10,920 nt of DNA from an uncultured Olegusella sp. (lineage in GTDB: Bacteria; Actinomycetota; Coriobacteriia; Coriobacteriales; Atopobiaceae), in assembly GCF_947253395.1 (NCBI RefSeq), contig NZ_CAMXYY010000048.1, positions 1 through 10,920 on the forward strand, given 5' to 3'. The notes beneath the pieces were generated by a model, which had not been told where the DNA came from, did no database searches, and was given only the letters and a program-made list of their open reading frames with translations. Below are positions 1 through 6,593 of this stretch, one piece after another. The translations under genes were made by a program, and so were the position numbers. How positions within the stretch are numbered: the stretch's first letter is position 1; every line of letters begins with the position of its first letter.

Positions 1-28
1 AAACCGCAGGTCAGAATTTGTGAAAACT

Positions 29-46
29 CGAAGAACGAACCATCTT
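29..46 (+). repeat. single copy of an 18-bp dispersed intergenic repeat
   Basis: The 18-mer CGAAGAACGAACCATCTT matches the repeat at 7998-8015 (CGAAGAATGAACCATCTA) at 16 of 18 positions. The same family occurs four times in the intergenic region before ftsE. Here it lies upstream of the regulator gene and follows a CGCAGGTCA 9-mer (5-13) that also occurs in the tandem repeat at the right edge of the window. Function unknown. An intergenic repetitive element is the simplest reading. Confidence 0.6.
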
Positions 47-85
47 TGCTGATTGATATATAAGCAAGGCAATATGACATGTTAA

Positions 86-110
86 TTTGCGTTGCTTGCA
101 GCAACGCAAA
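86..110 (+). promoter_or_regulatory. 10-bp perfect inverted repeat in the leader of the HTH gene
   Basis: TTTGCGTTGC (86-95) and GCAACGCAAA (101-110) are exact reverse complements around a TTGCA loop. The repeat sits between an AT-rich TATATAA stretch (57-63, a possible -10 with no convincing -35) and the start codon at 178. No T-tract follows on the plus strand, so it is not a simple terminator. It could be an operator for the adjacent HTH protein (autoregulation) or an RNA hairpin in the 5' leader. The symmetry is seen directly; its role is inferred. Confidence 0.5.
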
Positions 111-126
111 GAGCGTCTATCGTGAG

Positions 127-177
127 TACGGAAGGAGGTTTTTTAATATATCGGATTACGAAAGGAAGTTTTTAATA
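127..177 (+). repeat. tandem duplication of the Shine-Dalgarno segment
   Basis: Positions 127-148 and 157-177 are near-identical copies set 30 bp apart, differing by two substitutions and one missing T. Each carries a purine-rich Shine-Dalgarno core (GGAAGGAGG in the first, AAAGGAAG in the second) followed by a T-run and AATA. Only the second copy is followed by ATG (178). The first has the better anti-SD match but no start codon at the right distance. The duplication supports 178 as the true start. Confidence 0.5.
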
Positions 178-690
178 ATGCTAAACGAAAATATCAAAGC
201 GCTGAGAAAATCTAAGGGGCTTTCGCAGGATGACCTTGCTATCAAGCTGAACGTGGTGCGGCAAACGGTTTCAAAATGGGAACGAGGCCTGTCGGTCCCT
301 GATTCTGAAATGCTTATTTCCATATCAGATGTATTCGAAGTCCCCACAAGCACGCTGCTTGGCGAGAACGTAACGGCAACTGAAACTGATGAACTAAAGG
401 TCATATCAGAAAAGCTTGAGGTCATTAACTTTCAACTAGCGCAACAGAAAGAGGCTAGGAGAAAGCGGCTTCGCTGGTTTCTGATTCTACTGTGCGTTGC
501 AATTTTCATCATCTTTGCAGCTCTATTAGGAATAGACGGATCGTATTTGGAATGGGACTATAGCAATCCTGAGACCGCTGTGATAGGAACCATTATCCAT
601 GGCTTTGAATGGGCTTTTGTCAGACTTGCCCCCATTGTTATGGCTGGCGCAGGTATCGGGATAATCCTCATAGAAAAAAAGAGTTATTAG
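178..690 (+). CDS. XRE-family HTH regulator with two C-terminal membrane segments
   Basis: This 170-residue protein has an N-terminal XRE/Cro-type helix-turn-helix at about residues 5-61, recognisable from LRKSKGLSQDDLA, the VSKWERG recognition-helix segment and the following PDSEML. A charged, coiled-coil-like linker (about 68-99) leads to a hydrophobic helix at 100-119 and a second at about 146-165, ending in a basic tail. It is probably a membrane-tethered DNA-binding regulator; the signal it senses is unknown. The frame is open back to an ATG at 79, but the ATG at 178 follows AAAGGAAG at good spacing and begins the usual start of such domains (MLNENIKALR). It is the only plus-strand gene and looks more AT-rich than its neighbours, which would fit acquisition by transfer. 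No adjacent target gene identifies its regulon. Confidence 0.85.
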   Translation: MLNENIKALRKSKGLSQDDLAIKLNVVRQTVSKWERGLSVPDSEMLISISDVFEVPTSTLLGENVTATETDELKVISEKLEVINFQLAQQKEARRKRLRWFLILLCVAIFIIFAALLGIDGSYLEWDYSNPETAVIGTIIHGFEWAFVRLAPIVMAGAGIGIILIEKKSY

Positions 691-1262
691 CAAGCCTGCT
701 GAAGATAAGAGCTATGAGCAGTTAGATCAGGCTCGATTGCTTATACACCTGCCAAAGTATTCTTAGTTGCGCTCAATTTTGCTGCGGTTGATTGTCGTCA
801 CTAATAAAAGAGTATTAGCGCTCGTTATCGTTCCTTGGCTTAAGGTCGATGCGTTCGCTGCCGTCCTGGCGCTCAAGGACTAAGCGCCAACCACAAGACA
901 CCCACCGGCATCGCGGCTTAAAGCCGAATGGCGTGATGAAGCAAAAAGTGGAAATGCGGCTATGTGATTGCCCAAAGAAAACGCCGCCCCTAGAAGCTAG
1001 GAACGGCCGTTCTCTTCAGTCTGAAAAACTGTAATCGGAGACGGCTTAGACCTATTGCAGTAGGTGCCGTCCGTCTTACATTGTAGCATCAGCTGCAATG
1101 TAAGCCAACTAAAAAAGAGAATCATGATTGCCGTATAGGAGCATGGTGAACCGCTTACGGGTAAAAGAGTGCCTACTGAACCACCCATAGGAAAAAGGAA
1201 GTCGTCGTCACGTTTATATACAAAGCGCTCTTATCAAGCGCACATCAAAGCGCTGCAAAAGT
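691..1262. other. 572-bp gene-free region rich in short inverted repeats
   Basis: No convincing gene is present. The open frames of about 60 codons on either strand lack good ribosome binding sites, recognisable domains and biased composition. What stands out is the density of perfect inverted repeats: TGGCGCT/AGCGCCA (867-873/883-889), CGGCTT/AAGCCG (914-919/921-926), CCTAG/CTAGG (989-993/997-1001), the 12-bp palindrome GAACGGCCGTTC (1001-1012), and two longer stems at 1040-1104 listed separately. AAAGCGCT-like words recur at 1220-1255. The region lies between the convergent ends of the HTH gene and the TMEM175 gene. It may be a structured RNA or the remnant of a mobile element. It does not show the conserved cores of RNase P RNA, SRP RNA or tmRNA. 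Confidence 0.5.
1040..1104. other. two adjacent strong hairpins, possible structured RNA
   Basis: The first structure has an outer stem GACGGC/GCCGTC (1040-1045/1066-1071) and an inner stem ACCTA/TAGGT (1050-1054/1061-1065) around a TTGCAG loop, with TTAG as a one-sided bulge. Three bases later a 13-bp stem, 1075-1087 with 1092-1104, closes a four-base ATCA loop with a single G.T wobble. Neither strand has a T-tract after the stems, so these are not standard rho-independent terminators. Which strand is transcribed, if either, cannot be decided from sequence alone. Confidence 0.4.
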
Positions 1263-1856
1263 TTATTCCATAATGTGGACAATGCGACGATCGGGTACAA
1301 ACCAGATAACGTTGACCACAAAGTAAAAGAGCACGGCAACCCAAGGCAGCCAAAACGCTATCACAGCACCGCTTGCATAGAGACACATCGCTATGCGCTC
1401 CTTGATGCGTTCGCCTAGCCTGTCGTCAAGGCTATACCGTGCACCGCGCTGCTTTGCCTCTTCACGTTCGCACTCAACTACACAGTGTTCAAGATACACA
1501 TAGGTCCGATTGCATGCCAGCAAAATGACACCAAAAAATGATACTGTATGTGGGGCAAGCATATAAAGTGCCACCCAGCCCGTCGCAAAGCTCACGAGGC
1601 TCAGCGCAAAAAGCCATGCCATATTTGCCCACATGATTTTTTCAGAAACTTGTTCAATGGTATGAATCAGATGATGGTGGTTGCCCCAATAGATACCAGT
1701 CACGATAAAGCTTATTGCATAACAGAAAAAAGCAGGTGCTTGTACCAAGAGATTGGCATACGTATCTCCTTCTGGCAGTTGAAATGTCAGCAGGGTAATC
1801 GTAATAAAAATTGCAATACAGCCATCAGAAAAAGCTTCAAGTCTATCTGTTGTCAT
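1263..1856 (-). CDS. TMEM175-family (DUF1211) potassium channel-like membrane protein
   Basis: This 197-residue integral membrane protein has the family signature R-x3-FSD-x3-A at residues 5-15 (RLEAFSDGCIA) and the second conserved segment YWGNHHHL at 56-63. Hydrophobic stretches at about 12-27, 38-56, 77-100, 104-122, 157-172 and 173-188 fit the six-helix layout of bacterial TMEM175 proteins, which assemble as tetrameric K+-selective channels lacking the classical TVGYG filter. A charged segment (128-153) separates the fourth and fifth helices. Length is normal for the bacterial branch. The ATG at 1856 begins just before the signature motif; the ribosome binding site (GGCGGTG) is weak. It lies downstream of the rubredoxin-like gene but is separated from it by a terminator and by a 16-bp direct repeat that may carry its own control. 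The family assignment is firm; ion selectivity is inferred. Confidence 0.88.
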   Translation of the reverse strand: MTTDRLEAFSDGCIAIFITITLLTFQLPEGDTYANLLVQAPAFFCYAISFIVTGIYWGNHHHLIHTIEQVSEKIMWANMAWLFALSLVSFATGWVALYMLAPHTVSFFGVILLACNRTYVYLEHCVVECEREEAKQRGARYSLDDRLGERIKERIAMCLYASGAVIAFWLPWVAVLFYFVVNVIWFVPDRRIVHIME

Positions 1857-1878
1857 ACGTCACACCGCCGTCAAACTC

Positions 1879-1910
1879 ATAACCACCCGTATTAATAAGC
1901 ACCCGTATTA
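1879..1910 (-). repeat. 16-bp direct repeat upstream of the TMEM175 gene
   Basis: On the minus strand, TAATACGGGTGCTTAT (1910-1895) is followed immediately by TAATACGGGTGGTTAT (1894-1879), differing at one base. The pair lies 23 bp before the TMEM175 start codon and just after the T-tract of the rubredoxin terminator. Tandem near-identical 16-mers at this position are typical of a transcription-factor site or of duplicated promoter elements (each copy contains TAATAC and TTAT). The role is inferred. Confidence 0.5.
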
Positions 1911-1935
1911 AAAAGGCGACCCCGCGGGGCCGCCT
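1910..1935 (-). terminator. rho-independent terminator after the rubredoxin-like gene
   Basis: On the minus strand the stem AGGCG/CGCCT (1935-1931/1918-1914) encloses a GC-rich CCCC/GGGG inner part, with one mismatched pair between them. Five T residues follow (1914-1910). It lies 24 bp after the rubredoxin stop codon and separates that gene from the TMEM175 gene. Confidence 0.85.
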
Positions 1936-1959
1936 CAGCCGTACACATTGTAAGAAGTA

Positions 1960-2100
1960 CTAATCCTCAACCAGCTCGAACATATCAGCACCGACGCCGC
2001 AGACAGGGCAGACATAGTCATCAGGCAGCTCGGGGGTGTCGACGGTAACTTCATAGCCACAAACAGTGCAGCGGAACGTGTAGGTCTTCTCGTCAGCCAT
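1960..2100 (-). CDS. short rubredoxin-like iron protein
   Basis: This 46-residue protein has two CxxC knuckles, CTVCG (residues 11-15) and CPVCG (31-35), with the four cysteines expected to hold one Fe in a rubredoxin-type site. The tail GVGADMFELVED fits the usual GxGKxxFE ending of rubredoxins. Only 16 residues separate the two knuckles, whereas free-standing classical rubredoxins have close to 30. In this it resembles the rubredoxin-like domain found at the end of rubrerythrins. The tryptophan that usually precedes the second knuckle is replaced (DDYVCPVC). A role in one-electron transfer or peroxide/oxygen defence is likely, but no partner is encoded nearby. The ATG at 2100 follows AGGAG at good spacing. 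The 96-bp gap from smpB and the private terminator allow separate transcription; a TAAAAT in the gap is only a weak -10 candidate. Confidence 0.85.
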   Translation of the reverse strand: MADEKTYTFRCTVCGYEVTVDTPELPDDYVCPVCGVGADMFELVED

Positions 2101-2196
2101 AACGGCTCCTCTCTTGACGGTTGGCGCACCTTGCGCTTGCAGGTAGGATACCACGTATAAACAATTTTAGACACAGGCCGAAAATGTTTTCATTCT

Positions 2197-2679
2197 CTAA
2201 TACCGACTACGTTCCTTCAGTGCGCGCTGCATCTCGCGCTCGGACTGGCGCTGGGCCAAATCATGACGCTTGTCATAGAGCTTTTTGCCACGAGCAAGAC
2301 CAATTTGGAGTTTTACGCGGTTGTGCTCGTCAAAATAAAGCTGCAACGGCACAATAGCCATACCGCGAATACGCAGCTTTTCATCAAGATAATTTATCTG
2401 ACGCTTGTGCATAAGCAGGCGCCTGCGTCGATCGGGGTCAACATTCCATACCGTGCCATGTGAAAAGGGGTGGATATGCACGCCCACCAACCACAGCTGC
2501 CCATTGCGGACAATACAGTAGGAGTCTGAAATCTGACAAGCGCGCTCTCTCAGACTGCGCACTTCGGTGCCCGTAAGCTCAATACCTGCTTCCCAGGTTT
2601 CTTCAATCTCATACTCATGTCGAGCAGAACGATTGCGCGAGATAAGTTTTATATTACGCTTGTTTGTCTTTTGGGCCAT
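2197..2679 (-). CDS. smpB: SsrA (tmRNA)-binding protein SmpB
   Basis: SmpB binds the tRNA-like end of tmRNA and delivers it with EF-Tu to stalled ribosomes for trans-translation. The 160-residue length is typical. Family features seen include the N-terminal RNRSARHEYEIEETWEAGI, the LTGTEVRSLRE segment, FSHGT near the centre, the LLMHKRQI block, and the basic C-terminal tail with GLARGKKLYDKR, which enters the decoding centre in characterised SmpB proteins. The ATG at 2679 is chosen because MAQKTNKRNIKLI matches the usual beginning; the open frame runs 87 bases further upstream inside the TPR gene. It starts 4 bp after that gene's stop, and its ribosome binding site (GATGAGG) lies within the end of that gene, so the two are probably translationally coupled. 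No tmRNA gene is visible in the window. Confidence 0.97.
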   Translation of the reverse strand: MAQKTNKRNIKLISRNRSARHEYEIEETWEAGIELTGTEVRSLRERACQISDSYCIVRNGQLWLVGVHIHPFSHGTVWNVDPDRRRRLLMHKRQINYLDEKLRIRGMAIVPLQLYFDEHNRVKLQIGLARGKKLYDKRHDLAQRQSEREMQRALKERSRY

Positions 2680-2683
2680 ACTG

Positions 2684-3529
2684 CTAAACCTCATCCGCTG
2701 TATTATCCGCACGGATAAGCTGCAGTAAGGCCATCGCCGCATCTTCACCCACCAAGTCGCGAGCACGCAGAGTCAACTGCGTTGCAAGCCCACGCTGGCC
2801 GGCATCCGCCACATCTGTTGCACACATCAGCAAGCAAATAGCAATCTCTGCATTTGCACCATCGGGCAACCCCTCTTCGCTCAAAAGCTTGCGCGCCTCA
2901 GCATCACTGAGGCTATCAGGATCGCGATCAGTGCCCTGCGCTTGTTCCAACGCTGCGGCAAGTGAGCCATCCTGTGCATCCAAGCGACGTGCCACCCTTA
3001 GTGCGGCTGCTGCAGCCTGGGGCTTATCCGTCTCGGCAAACCAATTTGCAAAATTCAAAAACGCACGGCAAAGATGTTGCACATTAGAGGCGCGTTCAAA
3101 TACCGAATATGTCAGCGCCAAATACTCCTGCATATTCCCTGCTATACGGTATAAATCTGCAAGATTAAGCCTGTGCTCACAACCCATAGGGTTCCATCGC
3201 ACCGCCTGAGTGAGCGCGCGCATCGCCGCTTCGTAATCACCTAGATGCACCTCAGCAAGTCCCAAGTCACCATACAGGCGCTCCAGTGGCTCACCCACAT
3301 CGCGCAATTCGCGCGGATCCTCTTCAACACGACGATACGCCAAGCGCTCAAACAGCGACGGAAAGCTAAACCATTGCAGCTCATCGGTTGTCACACAATT
3401 TGCATCAACATAGCCTTCCGCATCTTCAGCCATGCGTACCAACAGCGTGTGAGCAGCCTCAGTCTCACCTTGGACAAGCAGACCTTCCGCTCGCAGAAGT
3501 TCTTCTTCTAATGTAGTAGGTGCATTCAT
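2684..3529 (-). CDS. TPR-containing protein of unknown function
   Basis: This 281-residue, acidic, alanine- and leucine-rich, mostly helical protein has no signal peptide or membrane segment, so it is probably cytoplasmic. The clearest motif is a tetratricopeptide repeat at about residues 82-115 (YGDLGLAEVHLGDYEAAMRALTQAVRWNP split across two helices), followed by a second at about 117-149 (HRLNLADLYRIAGNMQEYL). A further helical pair around 165-185 (DKPQAAAAALRVARRLDA) may be a degenerate repeat. TPR proteins usually mediate protein-protein contacts; no enzymatic motif is seen. The ATG at 3529 follows AGAGGA at ideal spacing. It is sandwiched between rnr (52-bp gap) and smpB (4-bp gap), so an accessory role in RNA decay or ribosome rescue is possible, but this rests on position alone. 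Confidence 0.85.
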   Translation of the reverse strand: MNAPTTLEEELLRAEGLLVQGETEAAHTLLVRMAEDAEGYVDANCVTTDELQWFSFPSLFERLAYRRVEEDPRELRDVGEPLERLYGDLGLAEVHLGDYEAAMRALTQAVRWNPMGCEHRLNLADLYRIAGNMQEYLALTYSVFERASNVQHLCRAFLNFANWFAETDKPQAAAAALRVARRLDAQDGSLAAALEQAQGTDRDPDSLSDAEARKLLSEEGLPDGANAEIAICLLMCATDVADAGQRGLATQLTLRARDLVGEDAAMALLQLIRADNTADEV

Positions 3530-3581
3530 CTTGTTCCTCTCATCATGTGAGGACAGTCTACCCGACTGGGCTCGCAGTGTT

Positions 3582-5609
3582 TCAGCGGGTATCACTTGCC
3601 AAGGCAAAATCAATCTGCCCACAAGCAGAATTGGTGTGCACAACGCGCACGGCCACGCGTTGTCCCACACGCCACACACGACCGCTTGCCTCTCCTCGCA
3701 GTGTCATGTGCGCATCATCAAAAAGATGCCATTCTGCCCCTAGCGCTCGCACAGGCAACAGGCCTTCCGCCAAGGTATCGTCAAGCGTCACAAAGAGTCC
3801 ATAGCGCTCAACGCCCATAATGACTCCTGAGAAGGCTTCGCCTATGTGGTCGGAATAGTACTCTGCTATCTTTATCTTTTGTGACATTTTTCCTGCGGTA
3901 TCTGCGATACGCTCGCGGTCAGAGCAGTTCCGGCAAATTTGGGGCAGTGCCTGGGCAATTTGGTGCTGCTCCTTACTTTCTCTTTGCTTAGCAAGCAAAG
4001 CCTTGAGTGCTCGATGCACCACTAAGTCGGGATAGCGCCTAATAGGCGAAGTAAAATGACAATATGCATCCGCACCTAATGCATAGTGGCCGAGATTTTC
4101 TGCCCTATAGACTGCTCTTTTTTGAGCGCGCAAAAGTAGAGCCGACACAAGCGGAGCCGAAGGCTGATCTCTCGCAGCGTCAAGTACTGCCTGAATAGCG
4201 TGTGGGCTACCCGCCACCAGCGCAGGCTCATCCTCCGCGTTGAGCACCCCTAGTTCGCGCAAGACTGGCAATGTCGCCTTGAGATCCTCACTCGTTGGTG
4301 CCTCATGTACGCGAAATGCCGCAGGAATCTGGGCTTGTACAAGCATTTGTGCCACAGCCTCATTAGCTGCAAGCATGGCTTCCTCAATAAGACTTGTTGC
4401 AGCAGTACGCCGGCGCACTTTAACGCCCATCGCATGTCCCGCCTTATCAAGCAAAACCTTAGATTCGCTTGTCTCAAAGTCAATCGAACCACGACATTGA
4501 CGCATCTTGCGTCTGAGCGTCGCAATTTGGTTGAGTGTATGCAGCATTTCTGACACGGGCTGCTGTAACTTTTCTGCACAAGCTAGGTCTGTTGCCGTAA
4601 CCTCTCCTGCCAACAATTGATCAACTCGGTCGTAATCCAAACGTGCTGACGAATGGATAACGGCAGGTATTGCCTTGCAAGATATGGTCTCACCCCGGGC
4701 GTTGAGCTGCATCAACACACTCATACTAAGGCGGTCAGTCTCAGGCATCAGCGAACACAAGTCATTGCAGAGTTTTTCGGGCAACATGGGAATGACGCGA
4801 TCAACCAAATACGTCGAGCACGTACGACTTCGCGCTTCAAGGTCAATTGAAGATCCCCACGGGACAAAATGACTCACATCAGCAATATGCACATCAAGCT
4901 CAAAACCGCCATCAGCCAACGTGCGGGCGCCAACAGCATCATCAAAGTCACGGGCATCGCTAGGGTCAATCGTCACCGTAAGTAAATGCCGCAAATCGCA
5001 CCGCGACACATCCTCTGCCAAAAGCTTTTCTACATCAAAGCTCAAGGCCTGAGCCTCACGAAGCACTGCTTCAGAAAAAGGTCCTGGCAAGCCATAAGAA
5101 GCAATCAATGCCTCAATATCCAAATCGAGTTCTGAACTCGTGCCGAGACGTTCGTCAATCGTCACCACGCCTGCCGAACGGCGGCTAGGATATTCCAAAA
5201 TGCGTGCACGCACTACATCTCCTGGCTTAACGCCTAGACGCCGAGCAGAACTATCTTCTGGTAATACAAAAAAATCCCGTGCCAGACGGCCATCCAAAGG
5301 AGTTATCACTCCTAATGGATCTGCCAGCTCATAAAGGCCTACAAACTCACTGTGGGCACGCGTAATAACATCGCAAACCACCGCTAGACGCTCGTGTCTG
5401 CCGCGCTGCACTAACAGTACGTGAACCTCATCTCCATCCATCGCTTCGTGAATACCGCCACGAGCAACACCAAAACTTCCCTCGGCAGTATCCACGGTAG
5501 CAACGCCTTTGCGTTGCACATGCAATGTCCCCTGAATCGCTTGATGAGGACGGTGAAGGCCACCGCCGGAGTTACGGCGATGGCCTTTATGAATTCTCTT
5601 GCGGGACAT
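3582..5609 (-). CDS. rnr: ribonuclease R (RNB-family 3'-5' exoribonuclease)
   Basis: This 675-residue exoribonuclease of the RNase II/R family processively degrades RNA from the 3' end, including structured RNA, and works with tmRNA-SmpB to destroy defective messages. In order: a cold-shock/OB region at about residues 24-70, a second OB region at about 85-155, the RNB catalytic domain (about 207-535), and a C-terminal S1 domain (589-673, GEAFSGVIMGVERYGLFVTL). The metal-binding motif TIDPSDARDFDDAV (213-226) supplies D215, D221, D223 and D224. The RNB signature HFTSPIRRYPDLVVHR is at 518-533. It is shorter than E. coli RNase R because it lacks the N-terminal helix-turn-helix and the long lysine-rich C-terminal tail. 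The ATG at 5609 has an AGAGGGG ribosome binding site. It follows ftsX by 51 bp and precedes the TPR gene by 52 bp. Confidence 0.96.
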   Translation of the reverse strand: MSRKRIHKGHRRNSGGGLHRPHQAIQGTLHVQRKGVATVDTAEGSFGVARGGIHEAMDGDEVHVLLVQRGRHERLAVVCDVITRAHSEFVGLYELADPLGVITPLDGRLARDFFVLPEDSSARRLGVKPGDVVRARILEYPSRRSAGVVTIDERLGTSSELDLDIEALIASYGLPGPFSEAVLREAQALSFDVEKLLAEDVSRCDLRHLLTVTIDPSDARDFDDAVGARTLADGGFELDVHIADVSHFVPWGSSIDLEARSRTCSTYLVDRVIPMLPEKLCNDLCSLMPETDRLSMSVLMQLNARGETISCKAIPAVIHSSARLDYDRVDQLLAGEVTATDLACAEKLQQPVSEMLHTLNQIATLRRKMRQCRGSIDFETSESKVLLDKAGHAMGVKVRRRTAATSLIEEAMLAANEAVAQMLVQAQIPAAFRVHEAPTSEDLKATLPVLRELGVLNAEDEPALVAGSPHAIQAVLDAARDQPSAPLVSALLLRAQKRAVYRAENLGHYALGADAYCHFTSPIRRYPDLVVHRALKALLAKQRESKEQHQIAQALPQICRNCSDRERIADTAGKMSQKIKIAEYYSDHIGEAFSGVIMGVERYGLFVTLDDTLAEGLLPVRALGAEWHLFDDAHMTLRGEASGRVWRVGQRVAVRVVHTNSACGQIDFALASDTR

Positions 5610-5628
5610 ATGCCCCTCTTCTGAACTA

Positions 5629-5652
5629 TGTGATGCTCAACAACACATCACA
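5629..5652 (-). other. 7-bp hairpin in the ftsX-rnr gap
   Basis: TGTGATG (5629-5635) and CATCACA (5646-5652) are exact reverse complements around a 10-nt loop. There is no T-tract on the minus strand, so it is unlikely to terminate transcription. It could be an RNA-processing or stability element between the division genes and rnr. Confidence 0.25.
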
Positions 5653-5660
5653 ACCGACTA

Positions 5661-6593
5661 CTAAACCCTAAGATAGCGCCTCATAGCAATTGCAGAACCC
5701 AGCAGGCCAAGCAGTACGCCCATAATCAACAGCGCTCCATAAGTGCCCAGCACTATCCTTGGTGCAATCTTGAAAGATAGGAAGGACATGGCTGCAGACA
5801 GGCGCGGGAGCAGGGCTGCCTTGCCATAGTGCAAAGCAATAATGGCAAAGGTGGCGCCTAGACAAGCTTCCAACGCTGCTTCGGCAACAAAAGGCCCACG
5901 GATAAAACTATTAGAAGCGCCAACCAAACGCTCAATACCAATCTCACGACGACGTGCTGAGATAGCCAAGCGAATGGTGTTATTAATAAAGACAAAGGCA
6001 ACAAAGGTAAGCAAAACAACCAGTGCAATCGTTGCTATGCGAATATAACGCGTTACGCTAAAGAGGCGCTCAACTGTCTCACGACCATACAGGACAGAAG
6101 CAGAAGGATCCTTGGCATCATCACAGAGCTTGGCAAAATCAGGATCAGCCGCCAACTGATCTGCGACCTGCTTGACCTTCTCAGGGTCATCCAACTTGAT
6201 AACGAGCGATGCAGGTACAGGATTAATGCCATCTAAGGCGGCAACCGCTTCTTCAGCGTTGCGATTGCTCATGGTCTCACGATACTCTTTGAGTGCGGTC
6301 TCCTTGTCTTTGTAGACAACAGGAGGCTCAACATCTTTCCAGCCCTCAATCTTTGCTTGTAGGGCTTTGACCTCATCAAGGTTTTTGTTGACAGCATCAT
6401 CAGACAGGAAGGCCTGAATGGTCACGCGATCTTCAACGCTGCCAACGAGACTGGTGAGAAGGGCGCTGCCCAACACAAAAGCACCGATAACAAAAAGGGA
6501 TAAAAAGATAGTAATAGTGGCGCCTAAACAGGTACCAAAATTGCGGCGGAAATGTTTAACCGCTTCACGCATGGAGTAGCCGAAGTTAGACAT
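5661..6593 (-). CDS. ftsX: cell division protein FtsX (ABC transporter-like permease)
   Basis: This 310-residue inner-membrane partner of FtsE does not transport a substrate. In characterised bacteria FtsEX transmits ATP hydrolysis to a periplasmic or extracellular peptidoglycan hydrolase at the septum. Layout: cytoplasmic N-terminus MSNFGYSMREAVKHFRRN, TM1 about 21-45, an external domain about 46-183, TM2 about 184-206, TM3 about 234-256 and TM4 about 283-304. The cytoplasmic segment RRREIGIERLVGAS (214-227) is the conserved loop expected to contact FtsE. The external domain is intermediate in size and resembles Gram-positive FtsX. The ATG at 6593 overlaps the last 8 bases of ftsE, so the pair is translationally coupled; AGGGGAGG upstream serves as ribosome binding site. 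No cognate hydrolase (PcsB/RipC type) gene lies next to it in this window. Confidence 0.96.
   Translation of the reverse strand: MSNFGYSMREAVKHFRRNFGTCLGATITIFLSLFVIGAFVLGSALLTSLVGSVEDRVTIQAFLSDDAVNKNLDEVKALQAKIEGWKDVEPPVVYKDKETALKEYRETMSNRNAEEAVAALDGINPVPASLVIKLDDPEKVKQVADQLAADPDFAKLCDDAKDPSASVLYGRETVERLFSVTRYIRIATIALVVLLTFVAFVFINNTIRLAISARRREIGIERLVGASNSFIRGPFVAEAALEACLGATFAIIALHYGKAALLPRLSAAMSFLSFKIAPRIVLGTYGALLIMGVLLGLLGSAIAMRRYLRV

Noticed and set aside
79..177. Extended N-terminus of the HTH regulator from an ATG at 79
   Set aside because: The added 33 residues run through a perfect hairpin and a duplicated SD segment, precede the normal domain start, and the ATG at 178 has its own well-placed AAAGGAAG.
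849..1034. A 61-codon plus-strand open frame, and a 63-codon minus-strand frame at 997-1188, in the gene-free region
   Set aside because: Neither has a convincing ribosome binding site, a recognisable domain or coding-like composition, and both run through strong inverted repeats. They overlap each other on opposite strands.
691..1262. tmRNA (ssrA) gene near smpB
   Set aside because: I looked for the tRNA-like ends, CCA terminus and tag reading frame and saw none here or beside smpB. The region is also separated from smpB by two genes.
1548..1895. A 115-codon plus-strand open frame opposite the TMEM175 gene
   Set aside because: The minus-strand protein carries clear family signatures. The antisense frame has none and begins without a ribosome binding site.
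5629..5652. Terminator between ftsX and rnr
   Set aside because: The stem is only 7 bp and no T-tract follows on the minus strand.
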